Assembly (NCBI RefSeq): GCF_006715565.1
Contig: NZ_VFNL01000001.1
Location: 558,001 to 622,000, forward strand
Direction: 5' to 3'
Length of the DNA stretch: 64,000 nt
Source of the DNA: Microbacterium sp. SLBN-154
GTDB taxonomy: Bacteria; Actinomycetota; Actinomycetes; Actinomycetales; Microbacteriaceae
A model generated the notes under the pieces. That model was given only the letters and a program-made list of their open reading frames with translations. It was not told where the DNA came from and searched no databases. Positions 52,933-60,968 of this stretch are shown piece after piece. A program made the position numbers and the translations under genes. The number at the start of each line of letters is the position of its first letter. The first letter of the stretch is position 1.

Positions 52933-54162
52933 TCAGCCAACGGCGACGGCGAACTCGTTCGGAACGGCGTCGAGCTCGGTCGTCGCGACGACCTCGCCGG
53001 TGGTCAGGTCGACGGCGTGCACCGCGTTCGCGGCGGGCTCGGTCACGTAGGCGATGTCACCGGACACGAGGATGGCGGGGTGCGGGTCCTGCCACTCCGC
53101 CGGGCCCTCCCATGCCTGGATCACCGGGAACTCGTCGACGAACTCACCCGAGGTCGGGTCGAGGACGTGGATCGAGCCGTCCGAGGCGAGGATGTACCCG
53201 AGGTCGCCGGGCCCGCGCGCGAGGTCGCGGAAGGTGTACTGCGCCCCCTCCGGCATCTCGACGACCTCGAGGGTCCGCGCTTCGGTGTCGACGAGGGTGA
53301 CCGCGCTGAGCAGGACCCCCTCTGCGTCGGGGTCGTTCTTGTAGTCCATCAGCACGATAGGGCTGGTTTCGGTCGTGAACGCGTTCCCGATACGGCCGTA
53401 GGGCTGATCCGGCGAATCGAGCTTGACGATCTCGCCGCCGTCGTAGATCAGAGCGCCGTTCTCGCACCCGAACACGACGACCTCATCCTTCGCGGTCCCT
53501 TCGCCGTGCACGCCCGGGCACTGATCGGTCTCGGCGATGACCGCTCCGCCTGCGTCCTGGGCGGTGATGCCACTGCGGCCGTCGGCGTTGCCGACGGTGG
53601 TGAGGAAGGTCCCGTCCTCGAGGACGATCGACACACCGTGATGCGCTTCCACGCCCTCGATCGTCTCGACGTCGGGAAGACCCTCGGATGCCGCGAGGTC
53701 GGCGGTGTCGAAGATGGTGGTGTCGCTCGTGCCGTCGGCGTACAGGATCGTCTTGCCGGCGTGCCGGACGACGTGGCCGGGTTTGTCGGCCTCGAACACC
53801 AGATCGGTGAGCTCGGGCTCCTCCGATGTCCCCGCGGCGGTGTCGAGCACCTGGAAGCCCTCGCTCATCGTCACCATCACGTGCCGGTCGTCGCCGGCCG
53901 GGTTCAGGCGGATGAACTCCTCGGAGTCGAACTCGGCGACCGGCTCGAGAGTGTCGCCGTCGAGGACGACGACCCCGCCCTCGTACCCGACCGCGACACG
54001 GGGGCCGGGGGAGGCGGACGGGGAGTCGGGCGTCGCCGGTGCGGCGGAACCGGTTGCGGCGCCCGACGAGCACGCGGCCAGGGTCACGACCGCTCCGATG
54101 GTGAGCGCGGTGATGCCCGCGCGGCGCAAAGGGGAAGTGCGCATGATGCCTTTCTTCTTCAT
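52933..54162 (-). CDS. aztD: Zinc metallochaperone AztD
   Basis: The 409-residue lipoprotein has the lipobox LAAC at 28-31 and a beta-propeller body. It chaperones zinc to AztC in the azt system. Candidate metal ligands include H94, H130, H134, H174, H175 and H219, and the C215...C233 pair in CPGVHG...FGCENGAL, a spacing seen again in its paralogue next door. ATG at 54162; MRTSPLRR at 54144 is a possible second start. Last gene of aztB-propeller-aztC-aztD. Confidence 0.9.
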   Translation of the reverse strand: MKKKGIMRTSPLRRAGITALTIGAVVTLAACSSGAATGSAAPATPDSPSASPGPRVAVGYEGGVVVLDGDTLEPVAEFDSEEFIRLNPAGDDRHVMVTMSEGFQVLDTAAGTSEEPELTDLVFEADKPGHVVRHAGKTILYADGTSDTTIFDTADLAASEGLPDVETIEGVEAHHGVSIVLEDGTFLTTVGNADGRSGITAQDAGGAVIAETDQCPGVHGEGTAKDEVVVFGCENGALIYDGGEIVKLDSPDQPYGRIGNAFTTETSPIVLMDYKNDPDAEGVLLSAVTLVDTEARTLEVVEMPEGAQYTFRDLARGPGDLGYILASDGSIHVLDPTSGEFVDEFPVIQAWEGPAEWQDPHPAILVSGDIAYVTEPAANAVHAVDLTTGEVVATTELDAVPNEFAVAVG

Positions 54163-54173
54163 GGGGTGGACCC

Positions 54174-55106
54174 TCAGCGGGAGAGTCCGGTGGAGATGCG
54201 CTCGGTGTTGACGCGCATCATGGTCAGGTAGTCCGGAGCGCCGCCGTCGGCGTCGGTGAGCGACTCGGTGAAGAGCTCCACGACATCGACGTGGACGTCG
54301 GCCTCCTCGGCGAGGGCGCGGACGAGTCGATCGGGAGAAGACGACTCGGCGAAGATCGCCGGCACACCCGTTCTCTCGACCGCCGTGACGAGATCGGCCA
54401 GATCGGACGCGGACGGGGCGGCGAGGGTCGTGCCGCCGGGGATGACCGCACCCACGACCTCGAAGTCGAAGCGGTCGGCGAGGTAGCCGAACACATGGTG
54501 GTTGGTCACAAGCGCCCTCCGCTCGGACGGGATCGCCGCGAAGGCCCGTGTCATCTCCGCGTCGAGCTCGTCGATCGCGGACCGGTATTCCGCGGTGCGT
54601 GCGGCCACCTCGGGCGAGGCGACTCCGTCGAGGCCGGACAGCACCGGCTCCAGTGCATCCACCACGTCACGCATCCGCGCGGGATCGGTCCAGAAATGCG
54701 AGTCGGGGGTGCCGGCGGCGTCGCCGTCGCGGTAGGAGAGGACGTCGATCACGTCGCCGGCGATGAATGAGGCGACGCCGTCGGCCGCTGCCGCATCGAG
54801 GTGCTGCTGCAGCCCCTCCTCGAGACCGAGTCCGTTCGAGACGATCAGGTCGGCGCTGCGCAGGCGCGCCGCCTCCTGCGCCGAGATCTCGAACGAGTGC
54901 GGATCGGCGTTGGGCTTCATCAGCGTGAGGACCTCCGCCTCATCGCCGACGAGCTCTTCGACGACATCGCCGAGGATGTTGGTGGTCACCACGACGAGCG
55001 GACGCTCGTCCCCGACCCCTGCGCACCCGGTGAGCGTCGCCGCCGTCAACCCCGCCGTGAGGAGTGCCGCCGCGAGTCGCCCTCGCGGCGTCCGACGCGC
55101 GCTCAT
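54174..55106 (-). CDS. aztC: Zinc ABC transporter substrate-binding protein AztC
   Basis: The 310-residue lipoprotein has lipobox LTGC (C28) and the cluster A-I zinc-binding fold. Zn ligands expected at H70 (ADPHSFE), H137 (DSHFWTD), H203/H204 (TNHHVFG) and an acidic residue near 254 (FAESSSPDR). Unlike ZnuA it has no His-rich loop, a feature of AztC proteins. Overlaps the upstream propeller gene by 4 bp. Confidence 0.93.
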   Translation of the reverse strand: MSARRTPRGRLAAALLTAGLTAATLTGCAGVGDERPLVVVTTNILGDVVEELVGDEAEVLTLMKPNADPHSFEISAQEAARLRSADLIVSNGLGLEEGLQQHLDAAAADGVASFIAGDVIDVLSYRDGDAAGTPDSHFWTDPARMRDVVDALEPVLSGLDGVASPEVAARTAEYRSAIDELDAEMTRAFAAIPSERRALVTNHHVFGYLADRFDFEVVGAVIPGGTTLAAPSASDLADLVTAVERTGVPAIFAESSSPDRLVRALAEEADVHVDVVELFTESLTDADGGAPDYLTMMRVNTERISTGLSR

Positions 55107-56347
55107 CGCCCGGTCCCCGCGATGAACTGGAACGGCGCAGCCGTGTCGAACGTGCGCGCGATGCGGGCATCGTCCGCGAAGTCGATCTCGAAGAGCTTCT
55201 GCTCCCGGGGCCCGGAGACGTACGCCCGTTGCGCGTCGGCGACGATCGCCGGAACCTGTGCGCCGGCGTCGTCGATCGAGGCTGCGACGAGCGGCTCGGT
55301 CCGCGCCCGCACGGCGCCGTCCGTGCCGTCGAGCACGATCACACGCCCCTCCCTCGTCACGGCGAGCACGGTGTCGGCGTCGTCGTCGACCGCGGTGACG
55401 GTGACCAGTGGCTCGGGCGAGGGCAGGAGCGTCCAGGTCTGTGCGCGGGTGTTCAGGAGCCAGATTCCGTCCGTGCCGGACTCGCCGGCGAGAGCCGCCA
55501 CGGTCGGGCGCCCCTCCCGGTTGTGGAACGACTCCGCGGCCGCCGCCGTGGTGCCGGGCGGGTACGGGATCCGCGAGAGCGTGAGCTCGCCGGCGACGAC
55601 CTCCGCGAGGAGGGCCGCGTCGCGGCATCCGATCACGGCGCCGACGCGGGTCGTGATCGTGCCGCGCGCGTCGGGGCACGTCGCCTGCATCCCCACCGGC
55701 GCGCCGTCGCCCGAGTACGCGGCGACCCGGTCGGCTCGGCCGTCCGGCCCCGCCTCGGTGACCAGCGCGAACGATCCGACGGGGACCACCAGGCCGTCGT
55801 GCGGCGTGACCTCGAGCCGGAACCGCTCGGTCAGCGTGCCGTGCGAGAGAGCCTCGGTGTCCAGGAGCACCGCTTCACCCGAGCCCTCGAAGAAGACTCC
55901 GGTGCTCCCCGACATCGACTGGTTCGTCGTCGCCACGCGCGCCGGACCCTGCCCCTCGACCGTCCCGAGGATCTCGGGGGAGGCGCGGTAGTAGTGGAAG
56001 TGGTCGACGTGGTCCCAGGTCCACACGCCCGAGTCGACGATCTCTACTCCGGTGGCGGTCTCGGCGAAGAGGTAGCGCCCGTCGCTCGCGACGCTCCGGG
56101 GCGGGGCGATCGCTCCGAGATCGGAGACGGTCTCGTCCCACAGGTCGAGGTGGGTCACGGTGCCCGCCTCGTCGATCATCGTCAGTCCCAGTGGGGGTTC
56201 GGTGAGCTCGGTGGCGCCGGCGCGCTCGCCGTGATCGTCGCCGGTGGCGGAAGCTCCCGACGAGGGGGTGGTCGCCGGGGTGCCGGCGCACGCGGTGAGA
56301 CCGACGGCGAGGACGGCGACGGTGAGGGCGAAGACGCGGGAACGCAT
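55103..56347 (-). CDS. AztD-family beta-propeller lipoprotein, paralogue of AztD
   Basis: The 414-residue lipoprotein has lipobox LTAC (C20) and a propeller body. It shares with AztD the segments TPHDGLVVPVG (AztD: AHHGVS...) and CPDARGTITTRVGAVIGC...ALL (AztD: CPGVHGEGTAK...FGC...ALI), so C224/C241 likely form the same disulfide. A His-rich loop DHVDHFHYY (H113, H116, H118) is extra and could bind zinc. It sits between aztB and aztC in the Zur-linked operon. PQQ-dependent enzyme motifs are absent, so a chaperone or sensor role is likelier. Confidence 0.78.
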   Translation of the reverse strand: MRSRVFALTVAVLAVGLTACAGTPATTPSSGASATGDDHGERAGATELTEPPLGLTMIDEAGTVTHLDLWDETVSDLGAIAPPRSVASDGRYLFAETATGVEIVDSGVWTWDHVDHFHYYRASPEILGTVEGQGPARVATTNQSMSGSTGVFFEGSGEAVLLDTEALSHGTLTERFRLEVTPHDGLVVPVGSFALVTEAGPDGRADRVAAYSGDGAPVGMQATCPDARGTITTRVGAVIGCRDAALLAEVVAGELTLSRIPYPPGTTAAAAESFHNREGRPTVAALAGESGTDGIWLLNTRAQTWTLLPSPEPLVTVTAVDDDADTVLAVTREGRVIVLDGTDGAVRARTEPLVAASIDDAGAQVPAIVADAQRAYVSGPREQKLFEIDFADDARIARTFDTAAPFQFIAGTGR

Positions 56348-56379
56348 GGGGATTCTCTCCGGAGAAGGGATGGGACGGG

Positions 56380-57261
56380 TCAGGCGCCGACGGGCGCGGG
56401 AGTGCGCCGCGCGGGCGTTCCGCGCCGGTTTCCGCGAGCGGCGACAGCGGCGCGGAGCAGGGTCGACCCCCCGGCAAGGGCGATGGCCGCCGCGGCGACC
56501 GACGCCCCGGCGGCGGAGGCGAAGTGCCATGAGGCGAGAAGGCCCGTGAAGACGGCCGCGATTCCGAAGGCTGCGGCCAGCAGCATCCGGCTCGGAATCC
56601 GGGCCGTCCACCCGCCGGCCGCCACCGCAGGCGCGAGCAGGAGACCGACGACCAGCAGCGACCCGACAGCCTGGTACGAGGCGACGACGGCGAGGGTGAC
56701 GAGCCCCACGAGGACCGCCTGGGCCAGACGAGGACGAAAGCCCAGCACGGTCGCGATCCGTGTGTCCAGCGCGAGGGCGACGAGGGGACGATGGGCGAGG
56801 GCGGCCACCAGGACGCCGGTCCCGCACGCGGCGGCGAGGACGACGAGGTCGCCGGCGGAGATGGCCAGGATGTCTCCGAAGAGGATGGCCGTGGCGTCGG
56901 TGGCGAAGTTCCCCGAGAACGAGATGACGATGACACCGAGCGACAGCATCGCGACGAACAGCAGACCGATGCTGGTGTCGTACGACAGACGTCCGCGACG
57001 CTGCAGGGCCGCCACGCCGACGCTCATGGCCGTCGCGCCGATGGCGCCACCCACGAGCACGGGGATGCCGAGCACGGTGGCGAGGGCGACCCCGGGGAGC
57101 ATCCCGTGCCCCAGCGCCTCGCCGAGGAACGCCATGCCGCGGATCACCACCCAGGTGCCCACGACCCCGCAGAGCACCGCGACGAGCGCGCCGCCGAGGA
57201 AGGCCCGCTGCACGAACTCCAGCGCGAAGGGCGCGAAAAGAGCGTCGATCAGAACGGGCAC
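56380..57261 (-). CDS. aztB: Zinc ABC transporter permease AztB
   Basis: The 293-residue ABC-3 family permease has about eight transmembrane helices; FLGEALGHGMLPGVALA and the loop near LSYDTSIGLLFVAML match ZnuB-like permeases. First gene of the lower-strand azt operon. GTG at 57261 lies 19 bp inside the Zur palindrome, so the transcript leader must be very short. The ATPase AztA is divergent. Confidence 0.93.
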   Translation of the reverse strand: MPVLIDALFAPFALEFVQRAFLGGALVAVLCGVVGTWVVIRGMAFLGEALGHGMLPGVALATVLGIPVLVGGAIGATAMSVGVAALQRRGRLSYDTSIGLLFVAMLSLGVIVISFSGNFATDATAILFGDILAISAGDLVVLAAACGTGVLVAALAHRPLVALALDTRIATVLGFRPRLAQAVLVGLVTLAVVASYQAVGSLLVVGLLLAPAVAAGGWTARIPSRMLLAAAFGIAAVFTGLLASWHFASAAGASVAAAAIALAGGSTLLRAAVAARGNRRGTPARRTPAPVGA

Positions 57262-57279
57262 GTCCCCACCGTAGGCTTG

Positions 57280-57296
57280 TTGAGAATGATTCTCAA
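57280..57296. promoter_or_regulatory. Zur box between divergent aztB and aztA
   Basis: TTGAGAATGATTCTCAA is a perfect 17-bp palindrome of the actinobacterial Zur type (TGAnAATnATTnTCA). It lies 19 bp before the aztB start and 18 bp before aztA, so one site can repress both units when zinc is sufficient. Confidence 0.88.
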
Positions 57297-57313
57297 AATC
57301 GAAAGGATGCCGG

Positions 57314-57997
57314 ATGCCGCACCTCGCGACGCACCGCGCTCGCCCGCGAAGCACCACCACCTCGTCTTCTCCGATCGCTCGCCTGAGTCGGGTCGGCGTC
57401 GAATTCGGGGGCCGCTCCGCCCTGTCCGACGTCAGCGTCGACGTCATGCGCGGCGAGATCATGACCATCGCGGGACCGAACGGTGCGGGCAAGTCGACGC
57501 TTCTCGAGGTGATCGCGGGTGCGCGGCAGCCGACGCGGGGAACGCGGGAGGTGACGGCTTCGCTGGCCTACGTCCCCCAGCTGGTCGCGGTGTCGCCCCT
57601 GCTTCCGATCACCGTCGGAGACGTGGTGTCTCTGGGTGTGCCGCGCCGGACGGCGCGAGCCCCCCGACGGCGATGGGTCGCGGCAGCGCTCGACCAGCTG
57701 GGCATCACCGATCTCGCGACCCGGTCCTTCGCGGAGGTGTCAGGGGGTCAGCGCCAGCGCGCGCTGCTCGCCCAGGCGCTGGCGCGCACGCCGGAACTCC
57801 TCCTCCTGGATGAGCCGACAACGGGGCTCGACGCCGGCAGCGCCGCGTGCATCCGCGCAACCCTCCGGGAGTCGGCGCGGTCCGGTGTCGCTGTCGTCTG
57901 CGTGTCGCACGAGCACTCCGTGCTCGCGCTCGCCGATCGGACGCTTCGGCTCGATGCGGGTCGCCTCACGACGACGGGGCGAACGCCCGCACCCTGA
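57314..57997 (+). CDS. aztA: Zinc ABC transporter ATP-binding protein AztA
   Basis: The 227-residue ATPase has Walker A GPNGAGKSTLL, signature SGGQRQR, Walker B LLLLDEP and the H-loop VSHEHS. It powers zinc import with AztB and AztC. ATG at 57314 follows AAAGGA. Divergent from the permease and binding proteins and followed by an ArsR-type gene. Confidence 0.93.
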   Translation: MPHLATHRARPRSTTTSSSPIARLSRVGVEFGGRSALSDVSVDVMRGEIMTIAGPNGAGKSTLLEVIAGARQPTRGTREVTASLAYVPQLVAVSPLLPITVGDVVSLGVPRRTARAPRRRWVAAALDQLGITDLATRSFAEVSGGQRQRALLAQALARTPELLLLDEPTTGLDAGSAACIRATLRESARSGVAVVCVSHEHSVLALADRTLRLDAGRLTTTGRTPAP

Positions 57998-58003
57998 CCG
58001 GAT

Positions 58004-58039
58004 CGAAAATCATTCCCAATTGCATAAACATATTGCAAT
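58004..58039. promoter_or_regulatory. Candidate Zur-like and ArsR-type operators
   Basis: CGAAAATCATTCCCA (58004-58018) fits the Zur box at most positions. Directly after it ATTGCATAAACATATTGCAAT (58019-58039) is an imperfect palindrome with TTGCA/TGCAA arms, as in SmtB/ArsR-family operators. Both precede the ArsR gene by 28 bp or more and are unusually AT-rich for this window. Confidence 0.5.
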
Positions 58040-58067
58040 CTTCTTATGGATCCGTTGAACTGAGCCA

Positions 58068-58541
58068 GTGGAGTCGGATGCCGGTCTCGAGGCCACCGCA
58101 GCCCTGTTCAAGGTGCTGGGGTCGACGTCGAGACTGCGCTTGCTGCGCCTGCTCGCTGCGGAGCCGACGGGCGTGACCGAACTCGCGGCGCGTAGCGGAC
58201 TGACGCAGCCGCTGGTCTCGCAGCACCTGCGCACGCTTCGGCAGGCGGGCATCGTGACGGTGTCGCGCGCCGGCCGCGAGGCGACGTACCAGCTCGCCGA
58301 TCACCACATCGCGAACGTCGTCGACGACGCGATCGCCCACGCTCTCGAAGAGAGCCCCCGGAAAGAATCACCACGTAAGGAGCGACCCATGAGCACCGAA
58401 ACCCACGCCGAGCACACCCTGGCCGAGCACGAGCACGGTTCCGACTGTGGACACGAGGCCGTGCCGCACGGCGATCACGTCGATTTCGTCCACGACGGAC
58501 ACAAGCACGCGCTGCACGGCGATCACTACGACGAGCACTGA
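58068..58541 (+). CDS. ArsR-family regulator fused to a His-rich tail
   Basis: The 157-residue protein has an ArsR/SmtB winged helix at about 8-85 (FKVLGSTSRLRLLRLLAAEPTGVTELAARSGLTQPLVSQHLRTLRQAGIVTVSRAGREATYQLAD) and a tail of about 50 residues with many His, Cys and acidic residues (HAEHTLAEHEHGSDCGHEAVPHGDHVDFVHDGHKHALHGDHY split in parts). Start GTG 58068. The tail has its own ribosome site and ATG at 58389, so it may also be made alone. Likely a metal sensor of the zinc island. Confidence 0.85.
   Translation: MESDAGLEATAALFKVLGSTSRLRLLRLLAAEPTGVTELAARSGLTQPLVSQHLRTLRQAGIVTVSRAGREATYQLADHHIANVVDDAIAHALEESPRKESPRKERPMSTETHAEHTLAEHEHGSDCGHEAVPHGDHVDFVHDGHKHALHGDHYDEH
58389..58541 (+). other. 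Internal start for a separate His-rich peptide
   Basis: AAGGAG (58377-58382) stands 6 nt before ATG 58389, in the frame of the ArsR gene. Initiation here would give a 50-residue peptide MSTETHAEHT..., rich in His, Asp and Glu, a metal-buffering composition. Similar short His-rich ORFs occur as independent genes in related bacteria, so this may be either an alternative product or a fused former neighbour. Confidence 0.5.
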
Positions 58542-58564
58542 TCGCCGCCGCGCGGCTTCGAAGG

Positions 58565-58687
58565 TCAGCCCTGTCGGCCTTTGAACCGCGGATTGAGCTT
58601 GTTGATCACGAACACGCGGCCTCGCCGGCGCACCACCTGTGCGCCGGGCTGGTTCTTCAGAGACTTCAACGATGCGCGAACCTTCAC
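58565..58687 (-). CDS. rpmJ: 50S ribosomal protein L36, zinc-independent form
   Basis: The 40-residue protein [19 protein letters not shown]...[11 protein letters not shown] has the L36 pattern but no Cys or zinc-binding His. Such C-minus paralogues replace the zinc form of L36 when zinc is scarce, releasing zinc from ribosomes. Start GTG 58687 follows GGGAGG with 5-nt spacing. It shares a Zur box with the divergent COG0523 gene. The zinc-containing L36 is expected elsewhere. Confidence 0.92.
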   Translation of the reverse strand: MKVRASLKSLKNQPGAQVVRRRGRVFVINKLNPRFKGRQG

Positions 58688-58702
58688 GGGTCCCTCCCTT
58701 TA

Positions 58703-58719
58703 TTGAGAACAGTTATCAA
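58703..58719. promoter_or_regulatory. Zur box between divergent rpmJ and COG0523 gene
   Basis: TTGAGAACAGTTATCAA matches the Zur consensus TGAnAAnnnTTnTCA with one mismatch between arms. It lies 16 bp upstream of the L36 start and 66 bp before the COG0523 GTG, so it can control both. Confidence 0.82.
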
Positions 58720-58784
58720 TAACAGGCTAGGCTCACCGCGGGTCGACCGTCAAAGCGACGGCGGCCGGCGGAGAGGGGTCCGAG

Positions 58785-59804
58785 GTGGCGGATGTGGATT
58801 CGGGTTCGATCCTGGTCGTCGGAGTGTGCGCTCCGGAGCGTCGCCGATACGCGCAACGCCTGGCTGAGCTCACCGAGCGGCGCATCGTGGGTGCGACCGG
58901 CGGGCGCCGGCACGGGCAGGGTCTCGTTCTCGATCACGCCTCCGCCGATGCGCCGCGAGGTCGCGCGGTCGTCATCGATGCAGCGACCGACGTGGACGCG
59001 GCGCACCTCGCGGGCGCCGAGATCGATGGCGTTCCCCTGTTCGGCGTCATCTGCGTCGTCGACGCCGCCCACCTCCTCGATGACCTCAAGAGTGAGGCGG
59101 CTCTGGTCACCGGTGCGCCGCCCGGCGACGATCGGGGCGACATCGGCGCCTGGGCGCGGCAGGCCGCCGCTCTCATCGAGCTCGCTGACGTGGTTGCGTT
59201 CGTCGGATGGGAGGCGTGCGACACCCCCACCCTCTCGCTGCTGATGTCGCTGGCCTCGCACCTGAGCCCGACGGCGCGCATCCGGCTCAGTCGTCGGCTC
59301 TCCGACGATCTCCGAGCCCTTCGCGAGGCCGTGGCTGACGGCGCGGGCCGGTACGAGCGAGCGGGGTGGGTGCGCGCACTCGATCAGGAACACGACCCGT
59401 ACATGACCGACCGGCGGGTCACCACATTCCGGTACGAACAGTTGCGTCCGTTCCACCCGCAGCGACTGATGCCGTCGCTCGACGAGATCGCGTCAGGACG
59501 CTGGGGGACGGTCGTCCGGTCGATGGGATTCTGCCGTCTCGCCACGCGACCGACGCTCCTAGCCCGGTGGGAGCAGGCAGGCTCCGCGATGTGGATAGAC
59601 CCGATCCCTCCGGATGACAGCCTGTCGGCGATCGGCCAGGAGATCGCCGTCACCGGCTGGGATCTCGATGTGCGATCTCTCGTGGCGATGCTCGACGATG
59701 CGGCGCTGACCGACGAGGAGTTCGCCGCCGGGTCGGGGGTGTGGCGGGACTACGAGGATCCATTGCCGCAATGGGTCGCCTGGGAATCGACGGAGCGGGA
59801 CTGA
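58785..59804 (+). CDS. COG0523/CobW family protein lacking the GTPase motifs
   Basis: The 339-residue protein has the CobW C-terminal domain (RLMPSLDEIASGRWGTVVRSMGFCRLATRP) and a COG0523-like N-domain. The GxxxxGK(S/T) P-loop is missing: SILVVGVCAPERRRYAQRLAEL stands where it should be, the GCxCC metal site is absent, and NKxD is replaced by FVGWEACD. Thus GTP hydrolysis is unlikely. It shares a Zur box with L36 and may act as a non-catalytic zinc-allocation partner. GTG 58785. Confidence 0.8.
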   Translation: MADVDSGSILVVGVCAPERRRYAQRLAELTERRIVGATGGRRHGQGLVLDHASADAPRGRAVVIDAATDVDAAHLAGAEIDGVPLFGVICVVDAAHLLDDLKSEAALVTGAPPGDDRGDIGAWARQAAALIELADVVAFVGWEACDTPTLSLLMSLASHLSPTARIRLSRRLSDDLRALREAVADGAGRYERAGWVRALDQEHDPYMTDRRVTTFRYEQLRPFHPQRLMPSLDEIASGRWGTVVRSMGFCRLATRPTLLARWEQAGSAMWIDPIPPDDSLSAIGQEIAVTGWDLDVRSLVAMLDDAALTDEEFAAGSGVWRDYEDPLPQWVAWESTERD

Positions 59805-59816
59805 TAACGATTATCA
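59802..59816. promoter_or_regulatory. Zur box of the znuACB-zur operon
   Basis: TGATAACGATTATCA fits the Zur consensus with a single mismatch in the inner arm. It overlaps the TGA stop of the COG0523 gene and ends 19 bp before the znuA start. Binding would block znuA transcription. Confidence 0.85.
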
Positions 59817-59834
59817 CTCCGGTACACTGATTCC

Positions 59835-60968
59835 ATGCCCAAGACCCGGTCTCTCTCCGCTTTCGCCCTCACCGCCGCGTCCGCTCTTGCGCTGGCCGGC
59901 TGCGCCACACCGACGGGGTCGACGTCGACGTCCGCCGAGACGGAGCCGGCCGGCGATGCGCTTCTGGTCGTCGCATCGACCAACGTCTATGGACACATCG
60001 CCGAACAGCTCGGCGGTGATGCGATCGAGGTGACCTCGATCGTCACCTCCGCGGCGCAGGATCCGCACTCCTACGAGCCGAGCGCTCAGGACACGCTCGC
60101 AATCTCGAATGCAGACCTCATCGTGGAGAACGGTGGAGGTTACGACTCCTTCGTCGACGCGCTGATCGAGTCCAGCGGGAGCGATGCGCACGTGATCACC
60201 GCTGTCGAGTTCTCGCACGACTATCCCGGCGCCCAAGAGCACAGCGACGAGGAGCACGCCGACGAGGCGACGGCCGGCGACGCGGACGCCGGGGCAGTCG
60301 CTGAGGAAGAGCACGCCCACGAGGAGGGCGAGGCGCACGTCGAGGGTGAAGACCACGCCCACGAGGAGGGCGAGGCGCATGTCGAGGGTGAGGAGGGCGA
60401 GGCTCACGCCGAGAATGGAGACCACGCCCACGACCACATCGAGGGCTTCAACGAGCACGTCTGGTACGACCCGCACACCATCGCGTACGTCGCGGAGGCG
60501 ATCGCCGATGAACTCACCGAGCTGCGTCCGGACGATGCTGACACCTTCGCGACGAACCTCGACGCCTTCACCGCAGAGATCGAGGCTCTCGAGGAGTCCC
60601 TCGGCGACGTTGCTGACGCGAACGGCGGCGCGCGAGTCTTCGTGACCGAGCCGGTGCCGGTCTACCTCGCCGCCGAGGCGGGTCTCGAGAACGTCACCCC
60701 CGATGCCTTCAGTGAGGCGGTGGAAGAGGGACAGGATGTTCCGCCCGCCACGCTCCTCGAGTCGCTCGACCTGCTCCGCGCCGACGATGTGCGCGTCGTC
60801 ATCACGAACACCCAGACGGGCGGAGCCGAGACCGAGCAGGTCATCGGAGAGGCCGAGACCCTCCGGATCCCGGTCATCGCGTTTTCGGAAACGCTCCCTG
60901 AGGGGGAGACTTACATCTCGTGGATGCAGGCGAACATCGCAGCGCTCAGCGACGCTCTGGCGGAGTGA
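59835..60968 (+). CDS. znuA: Zinc ABC transporter substrate-binding lipoprotein ZnuA
   Basis: The 377-residue lipoprotein (lipobox LAGC, C23) has the cluster A-I fold. Zinc ligand H78 lies in DPHSYE, with another His expected near H208 in HVWYDPH. A long loop (about residues 136-203) is made of near-repeats of HAHEEGEAHVEGE with dense His, Asp and Glu, typical of ZnuA as zinc-scavenging loop, here unusually long. Coupled to znuC by a GTGA overlap. Confidence 0.95.
   Translation: MPKTRSLSAFALTAASALALAGCATPTGSTSTSAETEPAGDALLVVASTNVYGHIAEQLGGDAIEVTSIVTSAAQDPHSYEPSAQDTLAISNADLIVENGGGYDSFVDALIESSGSDAHVITAVEFSHDYPGAQEHSDEEHADEATAGDADAGAVAEEEHAHEEGEAHVEGEDHAHEEGEAHVEGEEGEAHAENGDHAHDHIEGFNEHVWYDPHTIAYVAEAIADELTELRPDDADTFATNLDAFTAEIEALEESLGDVADANGGARVFVTEPVPVYLAAEAGLENVTPDAFSEAVEEGQDVPPATLLESLDLLRADDVRVVITNTQTGGAETEQVIGEAETLRIPVIAFSETLPEGETYISWMQANIAALSDALAE

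Noticed and set aside
55103..56347. PQQ-dependent dehydrogenase
   Set aside because: It is a propeller lipoprotein but has no PQQ-binding tryptophan-docking repeats; the Cys pair and context point to AztD.
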